Positions 39,114 through 48,588 of a stretch of DNA of 64,000 nt are shown one piece after another (positions within the stretch are counted from its first letter, which is position 1; each line of letters begins with the position of its first letter). The stretch is from JADCRZ01 sp031399065 (lineage in GTDB: Bacteria; Bacteroidota; Bacteroidia; Chitinophagales; Chitinophagaceae). The position numbers and the translations under genes were made by a program. Under the pieces are notes generated by a model. That model saw only the letters and a list, made by a program, of their open reading frames with translations, ran no database searches and was not told the DNA's origin. The stretch spans positions 1-64,000 of the forward strand of contig JANNOM010000083.1 in NCBI GenBank assembly GCA_031399065.1, written 5' to 3'.

Positions 39114-39980
39114 ATGAAACAACATTTTCTTTGGCTGGGCATATTGTCAGTATCTCTTTTTTCCTGCGTAAGCAGCAAAAAGTTTAAAGCGGAACAGGAA
39201 AGGTACGCAGCACTAAACACTACCTACCTTCAATTACAGGAAAGCCTTAAAAGTTGCCAGGACTCTTCCGTTGAAAACGCCCGTAAAAAAGCAGGTTTGA
39301 TGGCCGATATCGATAACCTCAACAAGCAAATGGAGTTTATGCGGCAGAACAACACGCAGGCTCTTAAGCAACTGGAGGATTTATCTGTTATATCCAGCAC
39401 ACAGGCTGAAAGCATCAAGAAGTCGATGGAAAATATAGGAGCCAAAGACAATTACATCCAAACACTTCAACAGCAAATGGCTCAAAAGGATTCACTGAAC
39501 ATGGCATTAGTGATGAATCTTAAAGGTGCTATCGGCAACCTGGACGATAAAGACATCAATATTAAAGTAGATAAAGGCGTAGTTTATATCGACATTTCTG
39601 ATAAACTGCTTTTCACCACCGGCAAATATGAAGTAACGGAACAGGCAAATACAGTACTGGGGAAAGTAGCGGCCGTACTCAAGAACCAGCCGGATATAGA
39701 ATTTATGGTAGAAGGGCATACAGATAATGTAGCCTATAAGGGAGGCGGAGTTTTGGTGGATAACTGGGACCTGAGTGTGAAGCGCGCTACTTCCATAGTA
39801 AGGATATTGCAGAATAAATATGGCCTCGACCCGGCTAAAATGTCGGCGGCAGGACGCAGCGAATTCAAGCCTGTTGAAGATAATAGCACCAAGGAAGGCA
39901 AAGCTGCCAATAGAAGAACAAGGATAGTTATTTTACCGCAGCTTGATCAATTCTTTAAATTGCTGGAAACGAAGAAATAA
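39114..39980 (+). CDS. OmpA family lipoprotein with coiled coil
   Basis: This 288-aa protein has a lipoprotein signal ending SLFSCVSSK (Cys18). Residues 25-125 form a coiled coil (for example YLQLQESLKSCQDSSVENAR). The C-terminal OmpA domain has the peptidoglycan-binding signature FMVEGHTDNVAYKGGGVLVD NWDLSVKRA and ends with NRRTRIVILP. It would link the outer membrane to the cell wall. It is a single gene with a terminator behind it. Confidence 0.94.
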   Translation: MKQHFLWLGILSVSLFSCVSSKKFKAEQERYAALNTTYLQLQESLKSCQDSSVENARKKAGLMADIDNLNKQMEFMRQNNTQALKQLEDLSVISSTQAESIKKSMENIGAKDNYIQTLQQQMAQKDSLNMALVMNLKGAIGNLDDKDINIKVDKGVVYIDISDKLLFTTGKYEVTEQANTVLGKVAAVLKNQPDIEFMVEGHTDNVAYKGGGVLVDNWDLSVKRATSIVRILQNKYGLDPAKMSAAGRSEFKPVEDNSTKEGKAANRRTRIVILPQLDQFFKLLETKK

Positions 39981-39994
39981 ATGAATTTATTTGC

Positions 39995-40029
39995 AAGGAA
40001 GCCATTCACAAATTGTGAATGGCTTCCTT
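39995..40029. terminator. Long bidirectional terminator
   Basis: AAGGAAGCCATTCAC pairs perfectly with GTGAATGGCTTCCTT around a five-base loop, between the convergent OmpA and MarR genes. Confidence 0.9.
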
Positions 40030-40048
40030 ATGTCAGAGCCTTTTAATG

Positions 40049-40498
40049 TCAATATTTTCGGATCTTATCCAGCAGCTGATTCAATATTTTTGCTTCCTCT
40101 TCGGTAATGTTCTGCATAATATGATCCATAGCCTCCTGGTGTTTATCCATCTCTTCCAGCAGCCTCTGACCTTTATCGGTGATTACCACATCTACCAGTC
40201 GTTTATCCTGGTCGCAGGGTGTTTTTTTAACGAGGTCTTTTAGTATAAGCCGGTCTACTATCCTGCTGGTATCACTCATTTTGTCCAGCATCCGCTGCCT
40301 TATCTGGAGGGTAGACAATGGCTTTCCCGCTCCCCGGAGAATACGTAATATATTAAACTGCTGGCTGGTGATATCGAGCGGGTCAAACAGTTTTTTCATC
40401 TGTTCGTTCAGCCAGTTGCAGGTGTAAATAAGATTGATGGATGATTTCTGGTATTCGTTGCGGAACCTGGTCTGGCTAATGTCTTTTTCTATACTCAT
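40049..40498 (-). CDS. MarR family transcriptional regulator
   Basis: This 149-aa protein has the winged helix typical of MarR: LFDPLDITSQQFNILRILRG, then RMLDKMSDTSRIVDRLILKD and the wing KTPCDQDKRLVDVVITDKG. It would form a dimer and repress a nearby gene, but its neighbours (radical SAM protein on the same strand upstream, OmpA convergent) give no clear target. One cysteine in the wing could sense redox state. Confidence 0.93.
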   Translation of the reverse strand: MSIEKDISQTRFRNEYQKSSINLIYTCNWLNEQMKKLFDPLDITSQQFNILRILRGAGKPLSTLQIRQRMLDKMSDTSRIVDRLILKDLVKKTPCDQDKRLVDVVITDKGQRLLEEMDKHQEAMDHIMQNITEEEAKILNQLLDKIRKY

Positions 40499-40538
40499 GG
40501 AGCGGAAACGTTTTGGTTAAAGTAGTAAAATGCCACAA

Positions 40539-41570
40539 CTATTCACTCCATACTTTGGTGCCTTCGCTACAGTTGGCACAAATATCTATATTTTTTCTGC
40601 TTTTAAGCATTTGTTTACGGAAATTGATATAATCGTTATTATGCCATATTTCTTTAAATGGCATCCCTTTCAGATCACCTAGTTTATGCTGAGCATCTTT
40701 ATCGAAGCAGCAAGGTACCACCAACCCATCCCAGGTAATAACAGTGGCATGCCACAATCTCCAGCAATGATTTTGTAACCCGTTTTTAAAATAGTTTTCG
40801 CCGTTCTTATTTTTTTGATAGCGGCTGTATTTGCTGATAGTTGGTACCAACTGATTGGGGTCGTTTTCATAATCATAAATCTGCGCTGTTTTAAGCCACA
40901 CATCATCAACCCCCGTTTCCCGGGCAAGACGTTTTACATCTTCCACCTGGTGTTCGTTTGGCCTAACCACTAAAAACTGGAAAACGACGAAAGGCGTTTT
41001 GCTATTCAGCTCTTTTTTCCATTTCACAATATTACGGGCACCTTCCAGCACCTTGTTAAGCTGCCCGCCTATTCTGTATTGCTGGTAAACATCCTGGGTG
41101 GTGCCGTCTATGGAAATAATAAGCCTGTCGAGGCCACTTTCCACCGTGAGGCGGGCATTGGTGTCGTTGAGGTAATGGGCATTGGTGGAAGTGGCCGTAT
41201 ATATGCCTTTAGCGGAAGCATAGGTAACCATTTCAAGGAAACCAGGATTAAGATAGGGCTCTCCCTGGAAGTAAAAAACGAGGTATAGTAAATCTCTATG
41301 TAACTGGTCTATGGTATCCCTGAAAAAATCTTTCTGCAACATGCCCGTAGGGCGTGTAAAAGCGCGAAGGCCGCTGGGGCATTCAGGGCAGCGCAGGTTG
41401 CAGGAAGTAGTAGGTTCAAAAGAAATGGAAATAGGAAATCCCCATTGTACCGGTTTGCGCGTCCACTTACTGATATAAAAACTTAGTAACACCCTGCCCG
41501 CATTCTGCATTCTGCGGAAGGTAAGTTTAGACAGTAAGTTAATAGTATCGTTATGATGAAACCTGGCCAT
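40539..41570 (-). CDS. Radical SAM/SPASM domain protein
   Basis: This 343-aa protein has the radical SAM cluster motif CNLRCPECPSG (Cys near residues 53, 57 and 60). The C-terminal SPASM-like region contains NHCWRLWHATVITWDG, PCCFDKDAQHKLGDL and NIDICANCSEG, enough cysteines for an auxiliary cluster. Members with this layout modify peptides or act in sugar or cofactor pathways. No precursor peptide gene was identified nearby. It is divergent from the GH25 gene. Confidence 0.9.
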   Translation of the reverse strand: MARFHHNDTINLLSKLTFRRMQNAGRVLLSFYISKWTRKPVQWGFPISISFEPTTSCNLRCPECPSGLRAFTRPTGMLQKDFFRDTIDQLHRDLLYLVFYFQGEPYLNPGFLEMVTYASAKGIYTATSTNAHYLNDTNARLTVESGLDRLIISIDGTTQDVYQQYRIGGQLNKVLEGARNIVKWKKELNSKTPFVVFQFLVVRPNEHQVEDVKRLARETGVDDVWLKTAQIYDYENDPNQLVPTISKYSRYQKNKNGENYFKNGLQNHCWRLWHATVITWDGLVVPCCFDKDAQHKLGDLKGMPFKEIWHNNDYINFRKQMLKSRKNIDICANCSEGTKVWSE

Positions 41571-41612
41571 AGTTAAGGTAAAATTAAGCTAAACCACAGT
41601 TATATTTGCAGA

Positions 41613-42368
41613 ATGGTGCAACGGAAAAGAAAATCACGGTTTATCGTTTTTGTACTACTCCCTGCATTTATAGTTGCCGCCGGCTGGTGGGTATGGGTAA
41701 GAGAAAGACCTCAATTTGTACATTATCCTGAATTCGGAATCGAACTCCCTTCAAACTATAGCATCCATGGTATTGATGTAAGCAAGTACCAGCAGTTTAT
41801 CGACTGGGAATCTGTAAAAGAAATGGAAGTGGGCGGGGTGCATATCAGTTTTGCCTTTATAAAAGCGACGGAAGGGCTGGGAAATGTAGACAGGCATTTT
41901 AAACGGAACTGGAGAAAGGCGAAAGATGCAGGGTTACCGCGGGGGGCTTATCATTTTCTCCTGGCTACCAAAAGCGGTAAAATGCAGGCGGAGAATTTTA
42001 TCTCGCGCGTAGAGCTGGAGCCGGGTGATCTTCCACCGGTAATAGACGTAGAGCAGGCGTATGGTGTGGCACCGCAAAAATTAATAAAGCAGGTAAAAGA
42101 ATTTGCAGATGCGCTGGAATACTATTACGATGTGAAGCCCATCATTTATACGAACGTAAGCTTTTACAACCGCTATCTGAAGGAGGATTTTAAAGAATAT
42201 CCCCTATGGGTGGCCCACTATCTTCAGAAGGAACGACCCCGCATAAAAAGAGATTGGCTGTTCTGGCAGCATAGCGAAACGGGAAGGGTAAATGGCATCT
42301 TAAGCCAGGTTGACTTTAACGTGTTTAACGGTGATTCTGCCGAATTCCGGAGCCTGCTGATGAATTAA
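41613..42368 (+). CDS. Glycoside hydrolase family 25 lysozyme
   Basis: This 251-aa protein has one N-terminal membrane anchor or signal (FIVFVLLPAFIVAAGWWVWV). The GH25 barrel has HGIDVSKYQQFIDWESV, FIKATEG, LPRGAYHFL and PPVIDVEQAYG, with the catalytic Asp and Glu of DVE. It would cleave peptidoglycan between MurNAc and GlcNAc in the periplasm. It is a single gene, convergent with the NTF2-like gene; the stop codons are two bases apart. Confidence 0.94.
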   Translation: MVQRKRKSRFIVFVLLPAFIVAAGWWVWVRERPQFVHYPEFGIELPSNYSIHGIDVSKYQQFIDWESVKEMEVGGVHISFAFIKATEGLGNVDRHFKRNWRKAKDAGLPRGAYHFLLATKSGKMQAENFISRVELEPGDLPPVIDVEQAYGVAPQKLIKQVKEFADALEYYYDVKPIIYTNVSFYNRYLKEDFKEYPLWVAHYLQKERPRIKRDWLFWQHSETGRVNGILSQVDFNVFNGDSAEFRSLLMN

Positions 42369-42369
42369 G

Positions 42370-42792
42370 CTAACTACTATGATCAGATACGATAAGCCAT
42401 TTTCCATTTATTTTCCGGAAAAGCAACGTATAGTGACCGCCTATATCTCCTGCATCCCTTTTCAGGAACCATTTGCCTAATACGAAGTAATGATCCGCAG
42501 AAAGTCTTTTTATCTGTAGAATGTCGAAAAACAGGCTTCCCATTTTATCTTTACCAGGATACCCTTTTTTATAATTTTCCAGCGTGTTGGTATATCCGTA
42601 AGTAACCCCGCTTTGTCCTACAAACATCAGTGAATCGTTGTTCCAGTAGCCCACCATAAATGCTTCCAGGTCGCCTTTGTTCCAGGCTTCGGATTGACTG
42701 GCAAGGGTACGGCGGATTTCCTCCTGGTCTTTGTCCTGAGCGTTCAGCAGGCCGCATATCATGAAGCAAAAACAGGTGAGCAGTAGTTTCAT
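42370..42792 (-). CDS. Secreted NTF2-like (SnoaL/DUF4440) protein
   Basis: The ATG at 42792 starts a signal peptide (MKLLLTCFCFMICGLLNAQD) and gives 140 aa; a longer frame would overlap uvrD. The cone-shaped NTF2 fold is indicated by EEIRRTLASQSEAWNKGDLE, FMVGYWNNDSLMFVG and the final HYTLLFRKINGKWLIVSDHS. The ligand or substrate is unknown. It lies 10 bases after uvrD on the same strand. Confidence 0.88.
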   Translation of the reverse strand: MKLLLTCFCFMICGLLNAQDKDQEEIRRTLASQSEAWNKGDLEAFMVGYWNNDSLMFVGQSGVTYGYTNTLENYKKGYPGKDKMGSLFFDILQIKRLSADHYFVLGKWFLKRDAGDIGGHYTLLFRKINGKWLIVSDHSS

Positions 42793-42802
42793 AAAAATAT
42801 TT

Positions 42803-45166
42803 TTATTGAATGATCCGCAATTTGGCGTAATTAAGCATGATCTTCTTTTCACCATTATGCTCAAACTTTACGGTGGCTACCGGATTGTGGGCAGAGCCTT
42901 CCATTTTTATTACTTCACCGAAGCCGAACTTCGCATGTTCTACCCGCTGGCCTTCCTGCAGACCGGTTGTATCGCTGGCGGCAAAATCGACGCTGGGTAT
43001 ATGATCCACTGTTTTCACTACGCTCGATTTGGGAGGCAGGTACGCTGGTTTGCTTTCCTTTTTTGCGGAAGGTGACCCATATTGACGTTCTGCGCGGGAC
43101 GCAGAATTGCCTTGCGGCGAGCCAAAACCCCGGTTCATACGGTCAAACGCGCTTGAAGATCCCCACCCGCTGCCCTGGTTAAGCGCACCGCCGCCGGAGA
43201 AAGAACGGTCAAGATACTGGGAGGGTATTTCATCGATAAACCTGCTGGGTTCGTTCTGAACGAGGTTGCCGAAACGATAGCGGTTATTGGCGTGCGTTAT
43301 ATACAGTTTTTGTTTGGCCCGGGTAATCACTACGTAAAAAAGGCGGCGTTCTTCTTCCAGTTCTTCCCGGGTATTGATGCTCATGGCACTGGGAAAAAGG
43401 GTTTCTTCCAGTCCGGCGGCAAATACCACCGGGAACTCCAGTCCTTTGGCGGCATGTATGGTCATTAATTTTACCATATCTGCATTTTCATCCTTACTGT
43501 CGGCGTCCGTTATCAGACTTATCTGCTGCAGGTAGGTGGACAGGCTTTTATCGCCCACTTCCCCGTCTTCTTCATTCATGGGGGTTTCAGTAAATTCCTT
43601 TATGCTGTTCAGCAACTCCTGTACGTTCTCGTACTTTGCCAGTCCTTCCACGGTTTTATCATTAAACAGCTCTTTAACGAGGTTTGTGCTCTTGCCCACT
43701 GCAAAAGCTATTTCATAGGCATTGCGCCTCGGCAGCTCCGAACGGAACATTTTTATCAGTAGTACAAATTCCTCGATAGCCTGCAGGGTGCCTGCTTTAA
43801 AGCCGGCTTTTGCGGCATTTTCCAATACCTGCCATAAGGTGATATTATTTTCATTGGCAAACAGCACGGCTTTGTCCAGGGAGGTTTTGCCAATGCCCCG
43901 GGCCGGGTAGTTTACGATCCGTTTCAATGCTTCTTCGTCCTGCGGGTTCGCTATTACGCGCAGGTAGGCCACCATATCTTTTACTTCTTTACGCGAATAG
44001 AAGCTAATACCGCCATAAATAATGTAGTTGATACCCATGCGCCGCAGGCTTTCTTCAAAGGCACGGCTTTGTGCGTTGGTGCGGTAAAGTATAGCAAAGT
44101 CCCTGTTATTGTAATGATTGCGCAGCTTCAGTTCCTTAATGGTATCGGCCACATACTTGCCCTCGTCGTTATCGCTATTGGCGCGCACCAGCTTTATCTT
44201 CTCGCCTTCGGCATTGTCTGTCCAGAGATTTTTGGGTATTTGTCCCTTGTTTACCTTGATCACTTCATTGGCTGCGTGAATGATACTTTGTGTACTGCGG
44301 TAATTCTGTTCCAGTTTTACGACGTTTACATCATCATAGTCTTTCTGGAACTGTAAAATATTCTGGATAGTAGCCCCGCGAAAGCTGTATATGCTTTGCG
44401 CATCGTCGCCCACTATGCAGATGTTTTCATGCTGGGCTCCCAGTAGTTTGATAATTTCATACTGGGCGGGGTTGGTATCCTGGTACTCGTCGATCAGTAT
44501 GTACCTGAATTTGCGCTGGTATTTGCTTAATGCCTCCGGAACGTTTTTCAGCAGCTTGTACATGTTCAGCAGCAGGTCATCAAAATCCATAGCCCCGTTC
44601 TTAAAACATCTTTTTGCGTAAGCATCGTAAATCTGTCCGATGGCCGGTCTGTTCGCCCGCATATCTTCCTGCTGTATGCCATAATCCATTATATACTCTT
44701 CCGGGCCCACCAGGGCGTTTTTGGCAGCAGAAATGCGGCCCAGCACTACATTGGGTTTGTAATGCTTATCGTCCAGGTTCATTTCATTGATAACGGTTTT
44801 CAATACGCTTTTGGAATCGTCGGTATCATAAATCGTAAAACTGTTAGGGTAATTGAGGTGGTGCGCTTCTGCCCTGAGTATACGTGCGAAAACGCTGTGA
44901 AAAGTGCCGATATAAAGGTTCCTGGCTTCGGTATTGCCCAGGGTTTTTTCTACCCGATCCCTCATTTCCTTCGCCGCTTTATTGGTAAAAGTAAGCGCCA
45001 GTATGTTGAAGCTGTCTACTTTATGGTGATCCATCAGGTGGGCGATACGGGTGGTAAGCACCTTGGTTTTGCCGCTTCCCGCACCCGCCACAATCATCAG
45101 CGGGCCGTCCTTATGCAGCACCGCTTCCCGCTGCGGTTCATTTAATCCTTCTAAATAATGTAACAT
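42803..45166 (-). CDS. uvrD: UvrD/PcrA-type DNA helicase
   Basis: This 787-aa SF1A helicase opens LNEPQREAVLHKDGPLMIVA, with Walker A AGAGSGKTKVLTTRIAHL, motif II LIDEYQDTNPAQYEI, VGDDAQSIYSFRGA and the motif VI region FYVVITRAKQKLYITHA. The C-terminus ends in a beta-rich KOW-like domain (RVEHAKFGFGEVIKMEG) as in PcrA, used to contact RNA polymerase. It unwinds DNA 3'-5' in mismatch and excision repair. Confidence 0.97.
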   Translation of the reverse strand: MLHYLEGLNEPQREAVLHKDGPLMIVAGAGSGKTKVLTTRIAHLMDHHKVDSFNILALTFTNKAAKEMRDRVEKTLGNTEARNLYIGTFHSVFARILRAEAHHLNYPNSFTIYDTDDSKSVLKTVINEMNLDDKHYKPNVVLGRISAAKNALVGPEEYIMDYGIQQEDMRANRPAIGQIYDAYAKRCFKNGAMDFDDLLLNMYKLLKNVPEALSKYQRKFRYILIDEYQDTNPAQYEIIKLLGAQHENICIVGDDAQSIYSFRGATIQNILQFQKDYDDVNVVKLEQNYRSTQSIIHAANEVIKVNKGQIPKNLWTDNAEGEKIKLVRANSDNDEGKYVADTIKELKLRNHYNNRDFAILYRTNAQSRAFEESLRRMGINYIIYGGISFYSRKEVKDMVAYLRVIANPQDEEALKRIVNYPARGIGKTSLDKAVLFANENNITLWQVLENAAKAGFKAGTLQAIEEFVLLIKMFRSELPRRNAYEIAFAVGKSTNLVKELFNDKTVEGLAKYENVQELLNSIKEFTETPMNEEDGEVGDKSLSTYLQQISLITDADSKDENADMVKLMTIHAAKGLEFPVVFAAGLEETLFPSAMSINTREELEEERRLFYVVITRAKQKLYITHANNRYRFGNLVQNEPSRFIDEIPSQYLDRSFSGGGALNQGSGWGSSSAFDRMNRGFGSPQGNSASRAERQYGSPSAKKESKPAYLPPKSSVVKTVDHIPSVDFAASDTTGLQEGQRVEHAKFGFGEVIKMEGSAHNPVATVKFEHNGEKKIMLNYAKLRIIQ

Positions 45167-45469
45167 GCAGCGAAGTTAAGAATAAAGGCAGAAGGTATAA
45201 AGTTAGAATGACCCCTGCTCGCTCGAATATAACGAGGCGAGTGCTCCATAAGCAGATGGAGGTGAACTTTTGGACGTTAGTGTAAAACCGGCCGCATGGT
45301 TTTATACTGGCCGATCGTTGCGAATTATCATCCGCTACGAAGCGGTAAAACGCTCATATTTTAAATTTTTCATTGCCCCCGAATGTTTGTAAATTTGCGG
45401 CCTGGTTTTTGTGCATGGCGCTGCCATTTGAATTTTCAAATGACGAGTGCTCTAAACCCCTAGGCAAAT
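45167..45469. other. Gap between uvrD and rpoN
   Basis: This 303-base divergent gap has no ORF. It contains one 7-bp hairpin (TAAAACC with GGTTTTA, around 45285) and the rpoN -7 box. Confidence 0.5.
45390..45397 (+). promoter_or_regulatory. Probable -7 box of rpoN
   Basis: TAAATTTG matches TAnnTTTG, 72 bases before the rpoN ATG. The -33 region reads TTTTTCATTG and is weak. Confidence 0.45.
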
Positions 45470-46951
45470 ATGGCACTGAGTCAAAGTTTACAGCAGAAAT
45501 TATTACAGAAGTTATCGCCCCAGCAAATTCAATTAATGAAGCTGCTGCAGGTGCCTACTGCCTACCTGGAAGAGCGGATAAAGGAAGAGCTGGAAGAGAA
45601 TCCCGCACTTGAACAAACGGATGAAGGGCACGACGATGCCGACGACATGAAGGATGAGTTCGAAAATACAGATGAAGAGTTTGAACCGGATGGCAGCGAG
45701 GATGAATACGACAACCTCGACATCAGTGAATATGTAAACGATGGCGACGATGAAGTAGGGGATTATAAATTGCGGGACGATAACTACCCGGAAGCAGACG
45801 ACAACAAAACAATCCCCCACCGGGTAGAAACCACTTTTCACGATATGCTGGCCGACCAGCTGGGAATGGTAAAACTGGACGACCGTACCCGGAAGATAGC
45901 CGAACAAATCGTGGGAAGTATAGATGACGATGGTTACCTGCGCCGCGAAACTGCATCCATCAAGGATGATCTTGCCTTTCGCCAAAACATCGAAGCTACA
46001 GAAGATGAAATAGAGGAATTGATTCAGGAGATTCATAAATTCGATCCGCCGGGAGTGGCGGCGCGCGACCTCCAGGAATGCCTGTTGTTACAGTTGAAAA
46101 GAAAGCTGGCAGAAGGCAAAAATGTGCAGATAGCAGTTGAAGTGCTCACGCATTATTTCGATGAATTTACCAAGAAACATTACGAGAAAATACAGCGGGG
46201 GCTTGGCCTGGATGACGAAGGGCTGAAAGAGGTGATCAAACAAATCGTGAAGCTGACGCCTAAGCCGGGCGGTAATGTGGGTGAACTGAATAAAGCCGAA
46301 GCGTATGTAGTGCCTGATTTTTTTATTTATAATAACGGGGGCAAACTGGAGCTGACTCTTAACTCCAAAAATGCACCCGACCTGCGTATCAGCGAGGGCT
46401 ACCGGGATATGCTTCGGGATTACGATAAAGGCAGCAAAAAGGATAAGCGCCAGAAAGAAGCGGTACTTTTTATCAAACAAAAGATAGATGCGGCCAAATG
46501 GTTTATTGATGCCATCAAGCAAAGGCAGCAGACCCTGCTAAGTACCATGGGTACCATAATGGATTATCAGCATGAGTTTTTTTTCTCCGGCGATGAAACC
46601 ACCCTGCGGCCTATGATCCTGAAGGATATTGCCGAACGCACGGGCCTCGATATATCCACGGTAAGCCGGGTGGCGAACAGCAAATTTGTGCAAACGGAAT
46701 TTGGTACATACCGTCTGAAGTTTTTCTTTAGCGAATCCTTAAGTACAGATAGCGGCGAAGAAGTTTCCACCCGCGAGGTGAAAAAGATCTTAAGCAATAT
46801 GGTGGAGGAAGAAAGTAAAAAAAGACCCCTCAGCGATGAGCGTCTTACAGAATTGCTGCAGGAGAAAGGTTATAATATAGCCCGCCGTACCGTGGCTAAA
46901 TACCGCGAGCAACTGAATATTCCGGTGGCCAGGCTAAGAAAGGAACTATAA
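45470..46951 (+). CDS. rpoN: RNA polymerase sigma-54 factor
   Basis: This 493-aa protein begins with the Gln/Leu-rich activator domain (MALSQSLQQKLLQKLSPQQI QLMKLLQVP). A very acidic region II follows at about residues 45-100. Next come the core-binding domain and the helix-turn-helix (FIKQKIDAAKWFIDAIKQRQ, DISTVSRVANSKFVQTEFG). It ends with the RpoN box ARRTVAKYREQLNIP. It serves promoters that need AAA+ enhancer-binding activators; none is in the window. It is followed after 11 bases by a PAP2-like gene. Confidence 0.97.
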   Translation: MALSQSLQQKLLQKLSPQQIQLMKLLQVPTAYLEERIKEELEENPALEQTDEGHDDADDMKDEFENTDEEFEPDGSEDEYDNLDISEYVNDGDDEVGDYKLRDDNYPEADDNKTIPHRVETTFHDMLADQLGMVKLDDRTRKIAEQIVGSIDDDGYLRRETASIKDDLAFRQNIEATEDEIEELIQEIHKFDPPGVAARDLQECLLLQLKRKLAEGKNVQIAVEVLTHYFDEFTKKHYEKIQRGLGLDDEGLKEVIKQIVKLTPKPGGNVGELNKAEAYVVPDFFIYNNGGKLELTLNSKNAPDLRISEGYRDMLRDYDKGSKKDKRQKEAVLFIKQKIDAAKWFIDAIKQRQQTLLSTMGTIMDYQHEFFFSGDETTLRPMILKDIAERTGLDISTVSRVANSKFVQTEFGTYRLKFFFSESLSTDSGEEVSTREVKKILSNMVEEESKKRPLSDERLTELLQEKGYNIARRTVAKYREQLNIPVARLRKEL

Positions 46952-46962
46952 AATTTTACCAG

Positions 46963-47649
46963 ATGTACGAAGCCAACGGAGACAGAAGAGCAACCGAAAA
47001 AGAAATACCCCGTAACCATCCGGAAACGGACCGTACGCTGCTTTTTTTTGGTAACCTGGTATCCTTTATATTTCACCCGCTGTTTATTCCATTTTATATC
47101 ACCTGCTTCCTGGTGTTCGTTCATCCCTTTGCGTTTCCCGGGATGGATCAAAAGGTAAAAGTATTCCGGGTGATATCGGTGTTTATGCTGACGGCCTTTT
47201 TCCCCGCCTTTACCGTTTTCCTGTTAAGAAGGCTTCAGTTTATCCGTTCTATTTATCTGCGTACGCAAAAAGACAGAATCATACCTTATGTGGCTTCCAT
47301 GTTTTTTTATTTCTGGATTTTTTATGTGTCTAAAAACCTTACGGACAGTTCACCCCTTTTTGTAATGCTGCTGCTGGCGGTATTTATTTCTTCCATCGTT
47401 TCGCTGATGGCCAATATCTATTTCAAGATAAGTATGCACGGCATCGCAATGGGGGTAATGCTTACCTTTTTCGTATTGGTGGCGCTGCGGGGTGACGTGG
47501 CGATGGGAGCTGTTCTTGCACTGGTGGCTATTACGGCAGGGTTGGTATGTACGGCGAGGCTGCTGGTATCCGATCATTATCCTTTTGAAGTATATGCCGG
47601 CTTTCTGCTGGGCATCGTGAGCCAGTTGCTGGCGGCCCTGTTCGTTTAA
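46963..47649 (+). CDS. PAP2-like integral membrane protein with altered phosphatase motifs
   Basis: This 228-aa protein has five or six membrane helices after a charged N-terminus of 30 residues. Late in the protein, ISMHGIAMGV sits where PAP2 enzymes have PSGH, and ARLLVSDHYPFEVYAGFLLG sits where they have SR-x5-H-x3-D. The Arg, His and an acidic residue remain in the last motif, but the PSGH motif is not intact. The family is common in Bacteroidota near rpoN. The substrate, and whether it is active, are unclear. Confidence 0.6.
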   Translation: MYEANGDRRATEKEIPRNHPETDRTLLFFGNLVSFIFHPLFIPFYITCFLVFVHPFAFPGMDQKVKVFRVISVFMLTAFFPAFTVFLLRRLQFIRSIYLRTQKDRIIPYVASMFFYFWIFYVSKNLTDSSPLFVMLLLAVFISSIVSLMANIYFKISMHGIAMGVMLTFFVLVALRGDVAMGAVLALVAITAGLVCTARLLVSDHYPFEVYAGFLLGIVSQLLAALFV

Positions 47650-47718
47650 CAGCAAAGCCCAATCATAGGGTACGATTGAGCTGTTGTCTGTTTTCAAACC
47701 ATCTAGTCGTTGTCCAAT

Positions 47719-48510
47719 CTAGCCGTTCAGAATCTTTGATTGATTCAGGTATTTCTTTGTGGGATGATATATAAACAGGCAACTGCCATTCTTAATAGTG
47801 TGAATAACTTTGGGTGTAATACGTGAAGGAACGGCGGGGCATCCGAAGCTTCTTCCATTGAACCGGTTGGATCTTAAAAAGCCGGCACCCACATATTGCG
47901 ACCCGTGAATAACGATGTTACGCTCGTCTGCGCGATCATTAAATCCTTTTTCCAGACCCTCTATTTTTAACGCCAGTCCATGGTCGCCGAAGTAAGTATT
48001 CCTGGTAAGATAGAACCCCAGGCTGCTTTGATGCGACTCCGGCCTGTTGGAAAAAGCGCGGGCATATTCTCCCCCTGAATTACGACCGTGAGCCACATAG
48101 GTGTTAAGTAATAGTTTGCGGCTTACAACGTCGAAAATATACAGTCTTTTCCTTCGGGACGACTGGCTGAAATCGCATATAGACAAAATGCTTTCCCGGT
48201 ATAGTCTGTTTTGTTTCCGCAGTCGGTGATAACCTTTCCAGGCATATTCAAATGCCTTTTTATTTAATCCCGCCTTTCTGAGATGCATGGAATCATAAAT
48301 AATTCCTGCGTCTTCCGCAAGCGGTTTGGTGGTTGTGTTGTGTTTTTTAGCGGTGGTTGGTAAAGTGCCTGGCTGACGTTTGTGGGTGGATTTGACAATG
48401 ACAGGAGTAACCATTACTGTGGCCATATTGGAACCGTTAATAGTTCCTGAACTCATAAGCATAAGGGCTAACAAACCGCCTATAGATACGGATTTAAAAG
48501 TATTACGCAT
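47719..48510 (-). CDS. Murein L,D-transpeptidase catalytic domain protein (YkuD_2), copy 1
   Basis: The ATG at 48510 (MRNTFKSVSIGGLLALMLMS) gives a signal peptide and 263 aa. The catalytic region has NIVIHGSQYVGAGF with the conserved His, and RSFGCPAVP with the nucleophilic Cys. The domain starts at KAFEYAWKGYHRLRKQN. These enzymes form or cut 3-3 crosslinks in peptidoglycan or attach proteins to it. Two paralogues and one altered homologue lie within 13 kb. It is downstream of the AI-2E gene on the same strand. Confidence 0.9.
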   Translation of the reverse strand: MRNTFKSVSIGGLLALMLMSSGTINGSNMATVMVTPVIVKSTHKRQPGTLPTTAKKHNTTTKPLAEDAGIIYDSMHLRKAGLNKKAFEYAWKGYHRLRKQNRLYRESILSICDFSQSSRRKRLYIFDVVSRKLLLNTYVAHGRNSGGEYARAFSNRPESHQSSLGFYLTRNTYFGDHGLALKIEGLEKGFNDRADERNIVIHGSQYVGAGFLRSNRFNGRSFGCPAVPSRITPKVIHTIKNGSCLFIYHPTKKYLNQSKILNG

Positions 48511-48588
48511 AATAATTATCAACTGGTTTTTCAAAACGTCCATATCATAAACGGCCGATAGCGCAAAATAGTATCCTGTCATTTAATT

